A stretch of 64,000 bases of DNA, from contig CBFIGE010000001.1 of assembly GCA_965662045.1 (NCBI GenBank), forward strand, positions 124,001 through 188,000, in the 5' to 3' direction. Positions 54,063 to 62,038 of the stretch are shown here, one piece after another; the stretch's first letter is position 1; each line of letters begins with the position of its first letter. This stretch comes from UBA3478 sp965662045. Lineage in GTDB: Bacteria > Bacteroidota > Bacteroidia > Flavobacteriales > Flavobacteriaceae. The notes under the pieces are model-generated. The model saw only the letters and a program-made list of their open reading frames with translations. It had not been told where the DNA came from and did no database searches. The position numbers and the translations under genes are program-made.

Positions 54063-54536
54063 TTATCTTGTAATTTCTATAACTTCTAGCTGCAATACTC
54101 CGTTTGGCACCTTTATTTCAGCCACATCTCCTACAGTCTTTCCAAGCAATCCTTTTCCAATAGGAGAATTTACAGAAATCTTGTTGGTTTTTAAATCAGC
54201 TTCACTCTCGGCAACAAGAGTAAAGGTCATATGCTGCTTATTCATTTTATTGAGAAGCTTTACGGTAGATAAAACAAGAACCTTAGATGTGTCTAGCTGG
54301 GACTCATCAATGATACGGGCATTTGCTACAGTTTGCTCTAGCTTTGAAATTCTCATCTCTAGTAAACCTTGAGCTTCTTTTGCAGCATCGTATTCAGCAT
54401 TTTCCGAAAGGTCACCCTTATCTCTTGCCTCAGCAATAGCCTGTGACGCTTTTGGACGCTCAATATCCTTTAATTCGTTTAATTCTTTTCTTAATTTTTC
54501 TAATCCCTCTTTCGTATAATATGCTATCTTGCTCAT
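54063..54536 (-). CDS. greA: Transcription elongation factor GreA
   Basis: A 157-residue GreA: N-terminal coiled coil (residues ~8-75, with the tip motif NAEYDAAKEAQ) and a C-terminal FKBP-like domain (SPIGKGLLGKTVGDVAEIKVPNG). Start taken at ATG 54536 (MSKIAYYTKEGLEKL); TTG 6 nt upstream is less likely. It leads greA-HIT-DUF3127. Its leader has a terminator-like hairpin (see 54541-54584). Confidence 0.95.
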   Translation of the reverse strand: MSKIAYYTKEGLEKLRKELNELKDIERPKASQAIAEARDKGDLSENAEYDAAKEAQGLLEMRISKLEQTVANARIIDESQLDTSKVLVLSTVKLLNKMNKQHMTFTLVAESEADLKTNKISVNSPIGKGLLGKTVGDVAEIKVPNGVLQLEVIEITR

Positions 54537-54540
54537 AATC

Positions 54541-54584
54541 AAAAAATTAAAATCCTCCAGAAACTAAAAAAGTTTTAGAGGATT
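54541..54584 (-). promoter_or_regulatory. Terminator-like hairpin in greA leader
   Basis: On the minus strand AATCCTC (54584-54578) pairs with GAGGATT (54557-54551), with an inner pairing AAACT/AGTTT, and a T-rich stretch (54550-54541) follows just before the greA start. As a transcript beginning a few bases upstream would carry it, it could act as an attenuator of greA. Possible but unproven. Confidence 0.4.
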
Positions 54585-54637
54585 ATTAAAGTAAAGATAC
54601 ATAATTTTGAAAGAATCTCACTCTAGTATGACTTCTG

Positions 54638-55078
54638 ATGAATAAAACCTTCGCACTCCTATTTTGCTCAAGTTTATTGTTTTTTGCTTGTACTAAAACA
54701 AAAACAAATCGAAATCCATACCTAATTGAAACCAGCTTCGAATATCAAGTTAATTTAAACCTTCCTCAATTCAACGCTCTTCAAAATATTGGAAACCCGG
54801 TGTTCATAGGCACTCAGGGAGTGGGTATAAAAGGTGTCTACATTATAAATACCGGCTTTGACACCTTCAGAGCCTTTGAAGCTAGTTGTCCCAACCTCTC
54901 TCCGTCATCATGTTCAAAAATAGTATCGAGTGGTGATATTGCGACCTGCCCTTGTAATTCTTACGAATACAGTCTTTTTACAGGGCAGCTTTTAAACCGC
55001 CCTGATGGTGAATTTTTATATGATTTACTCGAATACAATGTTCGATCAAGTGCTTCTACACTGATTATCTACAATTAA
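54638..55078 (+). CDS. Rieske-like lipoprotein lacking histidine ligands
   Basis: A 146-residue lipoprotein (FFAC, Cys18). Residues ~75-120 follow a Rieske 2Fe-2S layout: C84-x-N86 and, 17 residues later, C104-x-x-N107, where the normal pattern is C-x-H ... C-x-x-H. Both histidines are Asn; Cys91/92-region and Cys106 are extra. A Rieske cluster is therefore unlikely; a disulfide-stabilised fold is more plausible. I recall comparable secreted Rieske-like proteins in Bacteroidota. It is alone between divergent greA and the convergent TonB receptor (4-nt overlap). Confidence 0.7.
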   Translation: MNKTFALLFCSSLLFFACTKTKTNRNPYLIETSFEYQVNLNLPQFNALQNIGNPVFIGTQGVGIKGVYIINTGFDTFRAFEASCPNLSPSSCSKIVSSGDIATCPCNSYEYSLFTGQLLNRPDGEFLYDLLEYNVRSSASTLIIYN

Positions 55079-57210
55079 AAACGAAGACTCATCCCTAGCA
55101 TGTAATTTCTCCCTGCCTGAGGATAGTATGCATTTCCGTAAAAGGTAGTTACTGCTCCGTTGTCTTCTATGTCATAACTATAAAAATACCCGTTGTTTTC
55201 ATAGTTCAAATCAAAGACATTGTTGACCAATAATTGAAATTTGAGAGTCGCATTAAGTTGGTAATCAAAGCTTAAATCGTGAACACTATAGGCTTCAATT
55301 TTAGACAGTTCAGCTTCAGTATTACTCATATATTGATCTCCTACATGTTTAAAGAACCAAAAAGCTGTAAGGTTTTCACTCATTTGATACGCCAAAACAT
55401 GCGAGGCGATCAAATTGGGGGAGAATGAAATAGCAGTATCTGATAAGTCTAAAAGACTGCCGTTTTTGTTGTCTACAAAATTTCTGTTTTTATTGGTACT
55501 CAAAGCAATAGCTGGTCGCCAAGTCAAATTAGAAAAAATAGGATATACCGCGTCAACCTCTAGACCAAAACGATAAGAACTTCCCACATTTTGACGAATG
55601 GGAAACCCTACCTCGTCTAATGCTCCAGTGAGAACCAATTGATTCTCGTAGTTCATATAGTAAACATTTGCATTAAGCTTTAATTTGGATTGGTTCAATC
55701 TGAATCCGAATTCGAAATCATCCAATTGCTCTACTTCTGGATTACCATTTTCAAAATCTACTCGAGCAGGCTCTCGATTAGCCCTGGCAAAAGAAGCATA
55801 AATACGAGTCGATTCTGAGGCTTTAAAATCTATTCCTAGCTTAGGATTAAAGAATCCATAGTTTTCGTCAACGTCAATTTGTCCTGTACGTTCTACGAGA
55901 GAACCTTTGGCAGTGTAGTTGATGGCCCTGTATTGCAAGTCGGTAAATACATTCCATTTATCTGTAAGTCTATACTGTAATTTAGTGTAAATATGACTGT
56001 CTAACTTGTCTGAAGTATTGCGATAAAATTCAAAATTTGGTGAGGGTAAAACAGCGACATCAGCCCATTTTACCAAACCAAATTGCTCGCCTAAATAACG
56101 ATTAAAACCTCCTCCAAAGGTTAGCGTATAATCCGTTTTCTGTTGCTGTAAATTAAATATCCCCCCATAAAATTCAGAATTCAAATATGCTTGAGTAGCA
56201 AGATCGGTAGTTAGGCTATTGGCCAAATCTGTTATTCGATAATTATAGGTACTAACATCGTCTTGAATTTGCTCAAAATAACCAGTACCATTTGTGTGAT
56301 GCAGACTTAGTCTAAATCGCCAATCACTATTAAACTTTTGATTCCAATGCAGTTGTAAATGGTCTTGTTGGTAATTATCGGTCTGATCTTCGTAGGCGAC
56401 ATAATTTCCTTGGGCATCAAAATATAGTCCATCGTAATTGACTGTTCTGTCTTGTTCTAAACCTGCCTTATCCAATCCAAAAAAGCTCAAACCAGTGCGC
56501 TCTGTTCCACCAAAAGCCACCAGAGATAAGGCTGTATTACCACTGCGATAAGACCCATTGAGGTAATAAGACTTTAAATCTGCAAATGCGCGGTCTATAT
56601 AACCTTCAGTCTCTACCTTAGAAAGTCTTCCATTGAAAGAAAAGCCATTTTCTAGCAATCCTGTCGAAAATTTGATGTTCTTACGTTGAGTTCCAAAGCT
56701 ACCTGTGGAATAATTAAATTCGTAATAGGCATCTTCTTGAAACTGCTCGGTTTGAAGCTGAACAGAAGCTCCAAAACTAGCCGCACCGTTCGTAGAGGTT
56801 CCAACACCTCTTTGGATTTGAATACCTTCTAAAGATGAGGCAAAATCTTGGAGATTGACAAAAAAGGTTGTCTGCGAATCTGCGTCATTATATGGAATTC
56901 CATTAATGGTCACATTGATTCTAGAATTGTCTGCACCTCTTATTCGATAATCGGTATAACCCACTCCAGTTCCATCATAGGTTGTACTCACAACAGAGGG
57001 CTGAAAATTAAGTAATACCGGTAAATCTTGCCCCAGATTCAAAGGTGCGAACTGGACAGGTAGAATTTCGATAAAACTTATGGGTAAGGAGTCATTCGCT
57101 TTTTCTGCAGATACAATAACCTCCTCTAATTTATTGACCTGAGTTGTTGTTTGTTGTGCTTGTACAAAGCTGGCCACTGCCAATAAGGCAGTGAAAATTT
57201 TCGTTTTCAT
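55075..57210 (-). CDS. TonB-dependent receptor under TPP riboswitch (thiamine-type)
   Basis: A 711-residue outer-membrane receptor: signal peptide (to SFVQAQ), plug domain with VNKLEEVIVSAEK as TonB-box-type region, DYRIRGADNSRINVTINGIPYNDAD and IQIQRGVGTSTNGAASFGASVQLQT, then a barrel ending NYMLGMSLRF. No CarboxypepD domain, unlike the receptor at 21.7 kb. A TPP riboswitch (57263-57345) precedes it, so it is predicted to import thiamine or thiamine compounds. From memory, comparable TPP-riboswitch-controlled receptors are known in Bacteroides. It is the last gene in the run of vitamin-related genes that begins at 60660. Confidence 0.9.
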   Translation of the reverse strand: MKTKIFTALLAVASFVQAQQTTTQVNKLEEVIVSAEKANDSLPISFIEILPVQFAPLNLGQDLPVLLNFQPSVVSTTYDGTGVGYTDYRIRGADNSRINVTINGIPYNDADSQTTFFVNLQDFASSLEGIQIQRGVGTSTNGAASFGASVQLQTEQFQEDAYYEFNYSTGSFGTQRKNIKFSTGLLENGFSFNGRLSKVETEGYIDRAFADLKSYYLNGSYRSGNTALSLVAFGGTERTGLSFFGLDKAGLEQDRTVNYDGLYFDAQGNYVAYEDQTDNYQQDHLQLHWNQKFNSDWRFRLSLHHTNGTGYFEQIQDDVSTYNYRITDLANSLTTDLATQAYLNSEFYGGIFNLQQQKTDYTLTFGGGFNRYLGEQFGLVKWADVAVLPSPNFEFYRNTSDKLDSHIYTKLQYRLTDKWNVFTDLQYRAINYTAKGSLVERTGQIDVDENYGFFNPKLGIDFKASESTRIYASFARANREPARVDFENGNPEVEQLDDFEFGFRLNQSKLKLNANVYYMNYENQLVLTGALDEVGFPIRQNVGSSYRFGLEVDAVYPIFSNLTWRPAIALSTNKNRNFVDNKNGSLLDLSDTAISFSPNLIASHVLAYQMSENLTAFWFFKHVGDQYMSNTEAELSKIEAYSVHDLSFDYQLNATLKFQLLVNNVFDLNYENNGYFYSYDIEDNGAVTTFYGNAYYPQAGRNYMLGMSLRF

Positions 57211-57225
57211 TCGTATTTCTTCGTA

Positions 57226-57247
57226 CGAATAAAAGGGGTATTATTCG
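57226..57247 (-). promoter_or_regulatory. Hairpin in expression platform with CCCC loop
   Basis: CGAATAA (57247-57241 on the minus strand) pairs with TTATTCG (57232-57226), and the loop shows ACCCCTT (57239-57233), complementary over 7 nt to AAGGGGT in the riboswitch (57334-57328). A loop-switch contact may couple TPP binding to expression of the receptor. Confidence 0.45.
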
Positions 57248-57262
57248 AAATTAATAGTGATA

Positions 57263-57345
57263 CAATTTCCTTGGCAGCATTACCTGCCCAGGTTCTATGG
57301 GTATAATCTCAGCCCGATTGCTCAAGCACCCCTTCAGAGACATTG
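57263..57345 (-). promoter_or_regulatory. TPP (thi-box) riboswitch
   Basis: The minus strand carries the conserved THI elements in order: GGGGTGC (57332-57326), GCTGAGA, ACCC, GAACCTG with the P4/P5 pair ACCTG/CAGGT, AATGC and the 3' AGGAA. An outer pair CAAT/ATTG (57345-57342 / 57266-57263) may close P1. The aptamer lies in the 152 bp between the DUF4301 and receptor genes, about 53 nt before the receptor ATG. A -7 box TACATTTG (57353-57346) directly upstream suggests its own promoter, in addition to read-through from the upstream genes. Confidence 0.92.
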
Positions 57346-57353
57346 CAAATGTA
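57346..57353 (-). promoter_or_regulatory. -7 box upstream of the TPP riboswitch
   Basis: TACATTTG on the minus strand matches TAnnTTTG exactly and lies between the DUF4301 stop and the aptamer. No TTG at the -33 distance was found; a start here would leave the first P1 strand incomplete, so it is uncertain. Confidence 0.3.
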
Positions 57354-57362
57354 GTCGATTTT

Positions 57363-58874
57363 TTAAACCTGATGCGTAGATTTTAATAAATCATTTACGG
57401 TTTTAACTGGATTAAAAGTAAGTGCTGGAACCTCGACAAAAATAGTATTCCATCCTGCCATAGATCCATTCCACAATCCAGGCAATTCAAGGGCCTTAAT
57501 CTGAGCCTCTCCCAATGACTTAGAACTGATAAACACCTGGTCGTAATCAATATATTCTTTGAGATCAAAAGGTATTCCTTTGTGGTTTTTTAATCCACAA
57601 ACCAAATCGACAGGGTTAAAATGAGTAGCCGAATTTAAAATTTGTTGCTGCTCGGGATTCGAATTGTCTATCTGTACAGATTCAATAATTTGCAATTCTT
57701 CTTTTTGATCTTGTGTAGTTACCCAAAATGGCCCTCCACCAGCTTGGCCTTCATTTTTTACCATACCACAAACGCGCATAGGTCGGTCTACACTATCCAA
57801 AAGTGCAGACTGAAAATCTAAATTCACATCAATTGAAATGACTTTTCCTAAGATTTGTTCGACTTCTACTTTCAAATTGGTGAGTTCTGAATGTGACAAT
57901 GGAGCAGCTTCTAAGTGAGTGGTTATTTCAAACAAGGCAGATTGTTTTTGCAGTAAAACTCCAGCCAAAGCTTTTTTATAAGATACCGAAAGATCAAAAT
58001 CACGCTCAACTTGCACGTTATCTATATTCTTGATAAAAACCACATTAGCATTTATATCATTCAAATTTTCTATGAGAGCCCCATGTCCACCAGGCCGAAA
58101 AAAGAGTTGGCCTTCATCTGTTCTAAAAGGTTGATTGAACTCGTCTACCGCAATAGTATCCGTAAGGCTTTTTTGATAAGAATAACTGATTTCAAGCTTT
58201 TCATAAAGAATAGGAAAGCTGTTTTTCACCTTCAATTCTTCTTGTTCAAATAAGGGTAAATGTACTTCTGAAATCGTAAAGTGAATTCGTGATTTATTTT
58301 GCGATGTAGCGTATTCTAAACTCTCCTTAAAATGCTCTACAAATGGACTGTGCACCTCATCTTCATAGCGATGAAAAGGCAGCACTCCTTTAGGGTAGCT
58401 ACCGTAGTTTAATCCTATTTCTGTCAGTAGTGTTCGCACAAAAGACATTAAAAATTCACTATCATTTTCAGATACAGAGAGCTTAGCCTTCACCTTGTCG
58501 TAAAACGGAAATTTCCTCAAGCCCTTTTCAAATACCAGCATAAAGTCATCTTTGGCTTCAAGGCAATATTCATCTATCGATTGACCGCTTTTACGGTCTT
58601 GTAAATAGCTATATAGCGCTTTAAACATTCTTGAGGCCGCCCCTGAGGCCGGAACAAACTTCACAAGTTGTACGCTAGTCTCTCGTTGTTCAAATATAGC
58701 TGTATAATATTCTATTTCTGTCTGGTCTAATTGGGTGATGCCATCACCAACAGTCGCAGATCTTATTAGATTCACATAAGATACACCATGTTCGAAATAA
58801 GATATTTGCTTTTGAAATTCTTCGATAGAAATTCCTTTTTGCTTTAAGTTGTTTAAGTCGTGAGCGTTTAGCAT
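57363..58874 (-). CDS. DUF4301 protein
   Basis: A 503-residue cytoplasmic protein of the DUF4301 family. The N-terminal VPASGAASRMFKALYSYL resembles a glycine-rich nucleotide-binding loop of nucleotidyltransferases, and RPGGHGALIENLND is a second conserved Gly-rich motif (about residue 255). Its biochemical function is not known. It lies 2 nt after the NadR-like gene and just before the TPP riboswitch, so a role in thiamine or related cofactor metabolism is an inference from location. Confidence 0.8.
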   Translation of the reverse strand: MLNAHDLNNLKQKGISIEEFQKQISYFEHGVSYVNLIRSATVGDGITQLDQTEIEYYTAIFEQRETSVQLVKFVPASGAASRMFKALYSYLQDRKSGQSIDEYCLEAKDDFMLVFEKGLRKFPFYDKVKAKLSVSENDSEFLMSFVRTLLTEIGLNYGSYPKGVLPFHRYEDEVHSPFVEHFKESLEYATSQNKSRIHFTISEVHLPLFEQEELKVKNSFPILYEKLEISYSYQKSLTDTIAVDEFNQPFRTDEGQLFFRPGGHGALIENLNDINANVVFIKNIDNVQVERDFDLSVSYKKALAGVLLQKQSALFEITTHLEAAPLSHSELTNLKVEVEQILGKVISIDVNLDFQSALLDSVDRPMRVCGMVKNEGQAGGGPFWVTTQDQKEELQIIESVQIDNSNPEQQQILNSATHFNPVDLVCGLKNHKGIPFDLKEYIDYDQVFISSKSLGEAQIKALELPGLWNGSMAGWNTIFVEVPALTFNPVKTVNDLLKSTHQV

Positions 58875-58876
58875 AA

Positions 58877-59449
58877 TTATGGAGTCAAAATCTTATCAAT
58901 TGCTGAAATAGCTTTAGTCAACCTTTCGGTTTTAGATCCAGCAATAGGAATATAATTCTTTTTATTGAGCTCTAGCGCCTCTTTAAATTTTTGATAATAG
59001 GCTGCTCTATGACCGGGTCGATCTCTGAGGTCATCTTTTTGCCAAGGCACATCTATATCAGTCAAAAGATAGAAGTCGTATGTGTTATTTGCTATTGCTT
59101 GATTTAACTCAGCAGGAACCTGATCGAAATACAACTGCGAATAGACCGCTGTTTCTAATAGGTCTGTGTCACAAATTAAGAGTTTCCCTTGGTTTTCAAC
59201 AAGATCAGCAACTGCCAAGTTTTCAGAATGCATCTGGCCTTCAGCAATTGGTATCAAATCTTCATAGGTGCAAATCTCGGCTTTCTCATCCCACTTTGTC
59301 TGTAAATATGCTCTGGCATATTCTGGAATCCAAAGCGTTTGATAATGCGACGCAAGTTCCTTGGAAAGTGTTGTTTTACCTGTCGATTCTGGACCAAATA
59401 AAACTACTTTTTTTATAGGACTCTCTAGTTGTCTAAGCTTGTTTTCCAT
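58877..59449 (-). CDS. NadR-like P-loop kinase
   Basis: A 190-residue AAA_28/NadR-type kinase. Walker A GPESTGKT (residues 19-26), then IPEYARAYLQTK and CDTDLLETAVYSQLYF, and DVPWQKDDLRDRPGHR, which match the ribosylnicotinamide kinase domain of NadR. It lacks the NMN adenylyltransferase domain. PnuC-type facilitators depend on a kinase that traps the vitamin. The partner here (next gene) and the TPP riboswitch make thiamine a candidate; nicotinamide riboside is the alternative. It overlaps the transporter gene by 25 nt. Confidence 0.85.
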   Translation of the reverse strand: MENKLRQLESPIKKVVLFGPESTGKTTLSKELASHYQTLWIPEYARAYLQTKWDEKAEICTYEDLIPIAEGQMHSENLAVADLVENQGKLLICDTDLLETAVYSQLYFDQVPAELNQAIANNTYDFYLLTDIDVPWQKDDLRDRPGHRAAYYQKFKEALELNKKNYIPIAGSKTERLTKAISAIDKILTP

Positions 59450-60039
59450 TCACGATAAGCCATAACGGCCATATAAGTAAAGATTAAATATTGTAACGAG
59501 AGCATCCCCCAAGATCTATAGGCATACAAAGGAACTGTAATGATATCGGCAATAATCCATAAAGTCCAATTCTCTATTTTTTTAATCGCCATTAACCACA
59601 TTGCTGTAAAAAACAAGCCTGAAGTGAAAATATCAATGTAATTGGTCCAGTCGAGTGTTATGTTGAAGAAGGTGTATACAATATAAGTCAATAACATCGT
59701 CAACAAAATAAGCGCAAGAGCAATATAATACTGTTTTGCTGACATACGAGAAATGCTCACGAGACGTTTTCCGGCCTTAATTCTAGACCATTGCCACCAT
59801 CCGTAAATACTCATCATAGAGTAATAGGCATTCATGAGCATGTCACCAATCAAACGATCGGTCCAAAACAAATAGACCGTGATGGTCGTCGCCAAAAGAC
59901 CAGTTGGATAAACGCCTATGTGCTCTCTGCGAGCCAAGTGTACGCTCCAGAGTCCGAAAATGAAAGCAACAGCCTCTAAAAGAATTAAATCTACAGGACG
60001 ATTGTCATACATTCCAAGAAAAAAATCACTCCACTCCAA
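59425..60039 (-). CDS. pnuC: PnuC/PnuT-family vitamin transporter
   Basis: A 204-residue membrane protein with about seven hydrophobic segments. NAYYSMMSIYGWWQW and KKIENWTLWIIADIITVPLYAYR are PnuC-family motifs. Members take up nicotinamide riboside (PnuC) or thiamine (PnuT) without energy coupling. The TPP riboswitch and TonB receptor in the same run favour thiamine. It overlaps the kinase gene by 25 nt and lies 3 nt after the phosphopantetheinyl transferase. Confidence 0.87.
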   Translation of the reverse strand: MEWSDFFLGMYDNRPVDLILLEAVAFIFGLWSVHLARREHIGVYPTGLLATTITVYLFWTDRLIGDMLMNAYYSMMSIYGWWQWSRIKAGKRLVSISRMSAKQYYIALALILLTMLLTYIVYTFFNITLDWTNYIDIFTSGLFFTAMWLMAIKKIENWTLWIIADIITVPLYAYRSWGMLSLQYLIFTYMAVMAYREWKTSLDN

Positions 60040-60042
60040 GGC

Positions 60043-60660
60043 CTACAATTTATGGGTTAAAACTAAAGAATAGTTCTCAATCAATAGATGTTCAAATGCA
60101 AAAGAACTGTTAAGTGTTTTTCCAGTTCCCAAGGAATTTTTTTCTGGAAATGAGAGTATCCTAATTTCTTCCTTAAAACTGATGCCTTTCTCGTTTAGGA
60201 TTTTATAAACACACTCTTTAAATCCCCAAATAAGAGTCAGGGCCTCTATATCATCATTGTGCTTCGTATGAAGTGTTTCCGATGAATGACAAAATCTAGG
60301 TGCTATACGAAGAATTTTTTGTTGATGCCGCTCAACATCAACACCCACCTCAAATTTTGAACTGCTCAAAATACAGCAATAATCCCCAGAGTGGCTTATC
60401 GAGATATGAGTTCCATCACGTAAAAAGGGTTTGCCTTGATGATCATAAAAAAGTTCATCGTCCTCATATCCATTGATCTTTAGCAATTGTCGGATTCCTA
60501 GTAAGGATTTTCTGTGAGCCTCAGATTTCATTTTCATCAATCTATTTTCAGACTCCCTTGTCAATTGAAGATTTTTTCGAAGTTCCAACTCGGTCTCCTC
60601 CAACTTCCAAACTAAGAGCTCGGCTTTATTTTTGCATTCAAATCGTTGGTATAACGGCAC
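60043..60660 (-). CDS. 4'-Phosphopantetheinyl transferase (GTG start)
   Basis: A 205-residue Sfp/AcpS-type transferase that activates acyl-carrier proteins with the phosphopantetheine arm of CoA. The signature residues are Asp108/Glu110 in VGVDVERH and W145-G-F-K148-E149-C-V-Y-K153. The start is GTG at 60660, 61 nt from the ahcY ATG. It heads the operon with PnuC, the NadR-like kinase and DUF4301. Carrier-protein partners are not in the window. Confidence 0.9.
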   Translation of the reverse strand: MPLYQRFECKNKAELLVWKLEETELELRKNLQLTRESENRLMKMKSEAHRKSLLGIRQLLKINGYEDDELFYDHQGKPFLRDGTHISISHSGDYCCILSSSKFEVGVDVERHQQKILRIAPRFCHSSETLHTKHNDDIEALTLIWGFKECVYKILNEKGISFKEEIRILSFPEKNSLGTGKTLNSSFAFEHLLIENYSLVLTHKL

Positions 60661-60677
60661 AATAATGAATTTGTAAT

Positions 60678-60685
60678 TACCTTTG
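60678..60685 (+). promoter_or_regulatory. -7 box of ahcY
   Basis: TACCTTTG is an exact TAnnTTTG, 37 nt before the ahcY ATG. No TTG lies at the usual distance (the nearest is 29 nt upstream), so the -33 element is poor. Confidence 0.35.
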
Positions 60686-60706
60686 TAAATTCAAAAAATT
60701 AAAGGA

Positions 60707-60734
60707 CAAAAATAAAGGAATATGCCCACACCAA
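60707..60734 (-). promoter_or_regulatory. Promoter of the phosphopantetheinyl transferase operon
   Basis: On the minus strand TTG (60734-60732) and, 17 nt further, TATTTTTG (60714-60707). The -33 element lies inside the start of the divergent ahcY gene. Leader of about 45 nt before the GTG. Confidence 0.5.
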
Positions 60735-62038
60735 CTGGAAATTACGTTCCATATAAAGTAAAGGACATCAGCCTTGCTGATTGGGGAAGAAAAGAAATTG
60801 AACTCGCTGAGGCTGAAATGCCAGGTTTAATGGCCTTACGCAATTTACACAAAGATCAAAAGCCCCTTCATGGCGCTCGTATTGCAGGATGTTTACACAT
60901 GACCATTCAAACAGCCGTATTGATTGAAACCCTTATAGAGCTGGGGGCAGAAGTGACTTGGAGTTCTTGTAATATTTTTTCTACCCAAGATCATGCCGCT
61001 GCAGCCATTGCAGCCAAAGGAATCGCAGTTTACGCCTGGAAAGGAATGAACGAAGATGAATTTAATTGGTGTATAGAACAGACCCTTCGTTTTGGAGAAA
61101 ACCGCAAGCCTCTAAATATGATTTTAGACGACGGAGGAGACCTCACCAATATGGTTTTAGATCAATTTCCAGAATTGACTAAAGATATTAAAGGCCTCTC
61201 AGAAGAAACCACAACAGGAGTGCACCGTTTGTATGAAAGAGTGCGAAAAGGAACCTTGCCAATGCCTGCGATCAATGTGAATGATTCTGTTACCAAATCT
61301 AAATTTGACAACAAATACGGATGTAAAGAATCCGCTGTAGATGCAATCAGACGAGCAACAGATACCATGCTAGCAGGAAAAAGAGTGGTAGTGGCCGGTT
61401 ATGGTGATGTAGGCAAAGGAACAGCTGCCTCTTTTAGAGGAGCAGGAGCAATCGTAAGCGTAACCGAGATTGATCCTATTTGTGCCCTACAAGCTTGTAT
61501 GGATGGCTATGAAGTCAAAACCTTGGAAACCCTTATTCCAAAAGCAGATATCATTATCACAGCTACCGGAAACAAAGATATCGTTGGTGATATTCACTTT
61601 AAAGCTATGAAAGACAAGGCTATTGTTTGTAACATAGGTCATTTTGACAATGAAATCGACATGTCTTGGCTGAACAGTAATTACGGCTCGTCGAAAGTGG
61701 AAATCAAACCACAGGTAGATAAATATACGGTTGATGGAAACGACATTATTGTCCTAGCCGAAGGTCGTTTGGTTAATTTAGGTTGCGCTACAGGACATCC
61801 GAGTTTTGTGATGAGCAACTCCTTTACCAATCAAACCCTAGCACAAATCGAATTATGGAACAATTCTGCCAACTACGAAGCGAAAGTATACATGTTACCC
61901 AAGCATTTAGATGAACAGGTGGCTGAACTTCACCTTTCCCGATTAGACGCTGAACTTACTAAACTCAAAGAGGATCAAGCCAATTATATTGGTGTAGCAG
62001 TAAAGGGACCTTTTAAACCCGAATACTATCGCTATTAA
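60722..62038 (+). CDS. ahcY: Adenosylhomocysteinase
   Basis: A 438-residue enzyme that splits S-adenosylhomocysteine into adenosine and homocysteine. The NAD site is VVVAGYGDVGKGTAASFRGAGA (about residues 220-241), followed by TEIDPICALQACMDGYEV; GHPSFVMSNSFTNQTLAQIELW is the family's second signature. The C-terminal KPEYYRY ending is conserved, so the stop at 62036-62038 is authentic. Length is the bacterial/eukaryotic type. A DUF1569-like gene follows in another frame. Confidence 0.97.
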   Translation: MPTPTGNYVPYKVKDISLADWGRKEIELAEAEMPGLMALRNLHKDQKPLHGARIAGCLHMTIQTAVLIETLIELGAEVTWSSCNIFSTQDHAAAAIAAKGIAVYAWKGMNEDEFNWCIEQTLRFGENRKPLNMILDDGGDLTNMVLDQFPELTKDIKGLSEETTTGVHRLYERVRKGTLPMPAINVNDSVTKSKFDNKYGCKESAVDAIRRATDTMLAGKRVVVAGYGDVGKGTAASFRGAGAIVSVTEIDPICALQACMDGYEVKTLETLIPKADIIITATGNKDIVGDIHFKAMKDKAIVCNIGHFDNEIDMSWLNSNYGSSKVEIKPQVDKYTVDGNDIIVLAEGRLVNLGCATGHPSFVMSNSFTNQTLAQIELWNNSANYEAKVYMLPKHLDEQVAELHLSRLDAELTKLKEDQANYIGVAVKGPFKPEYYRY

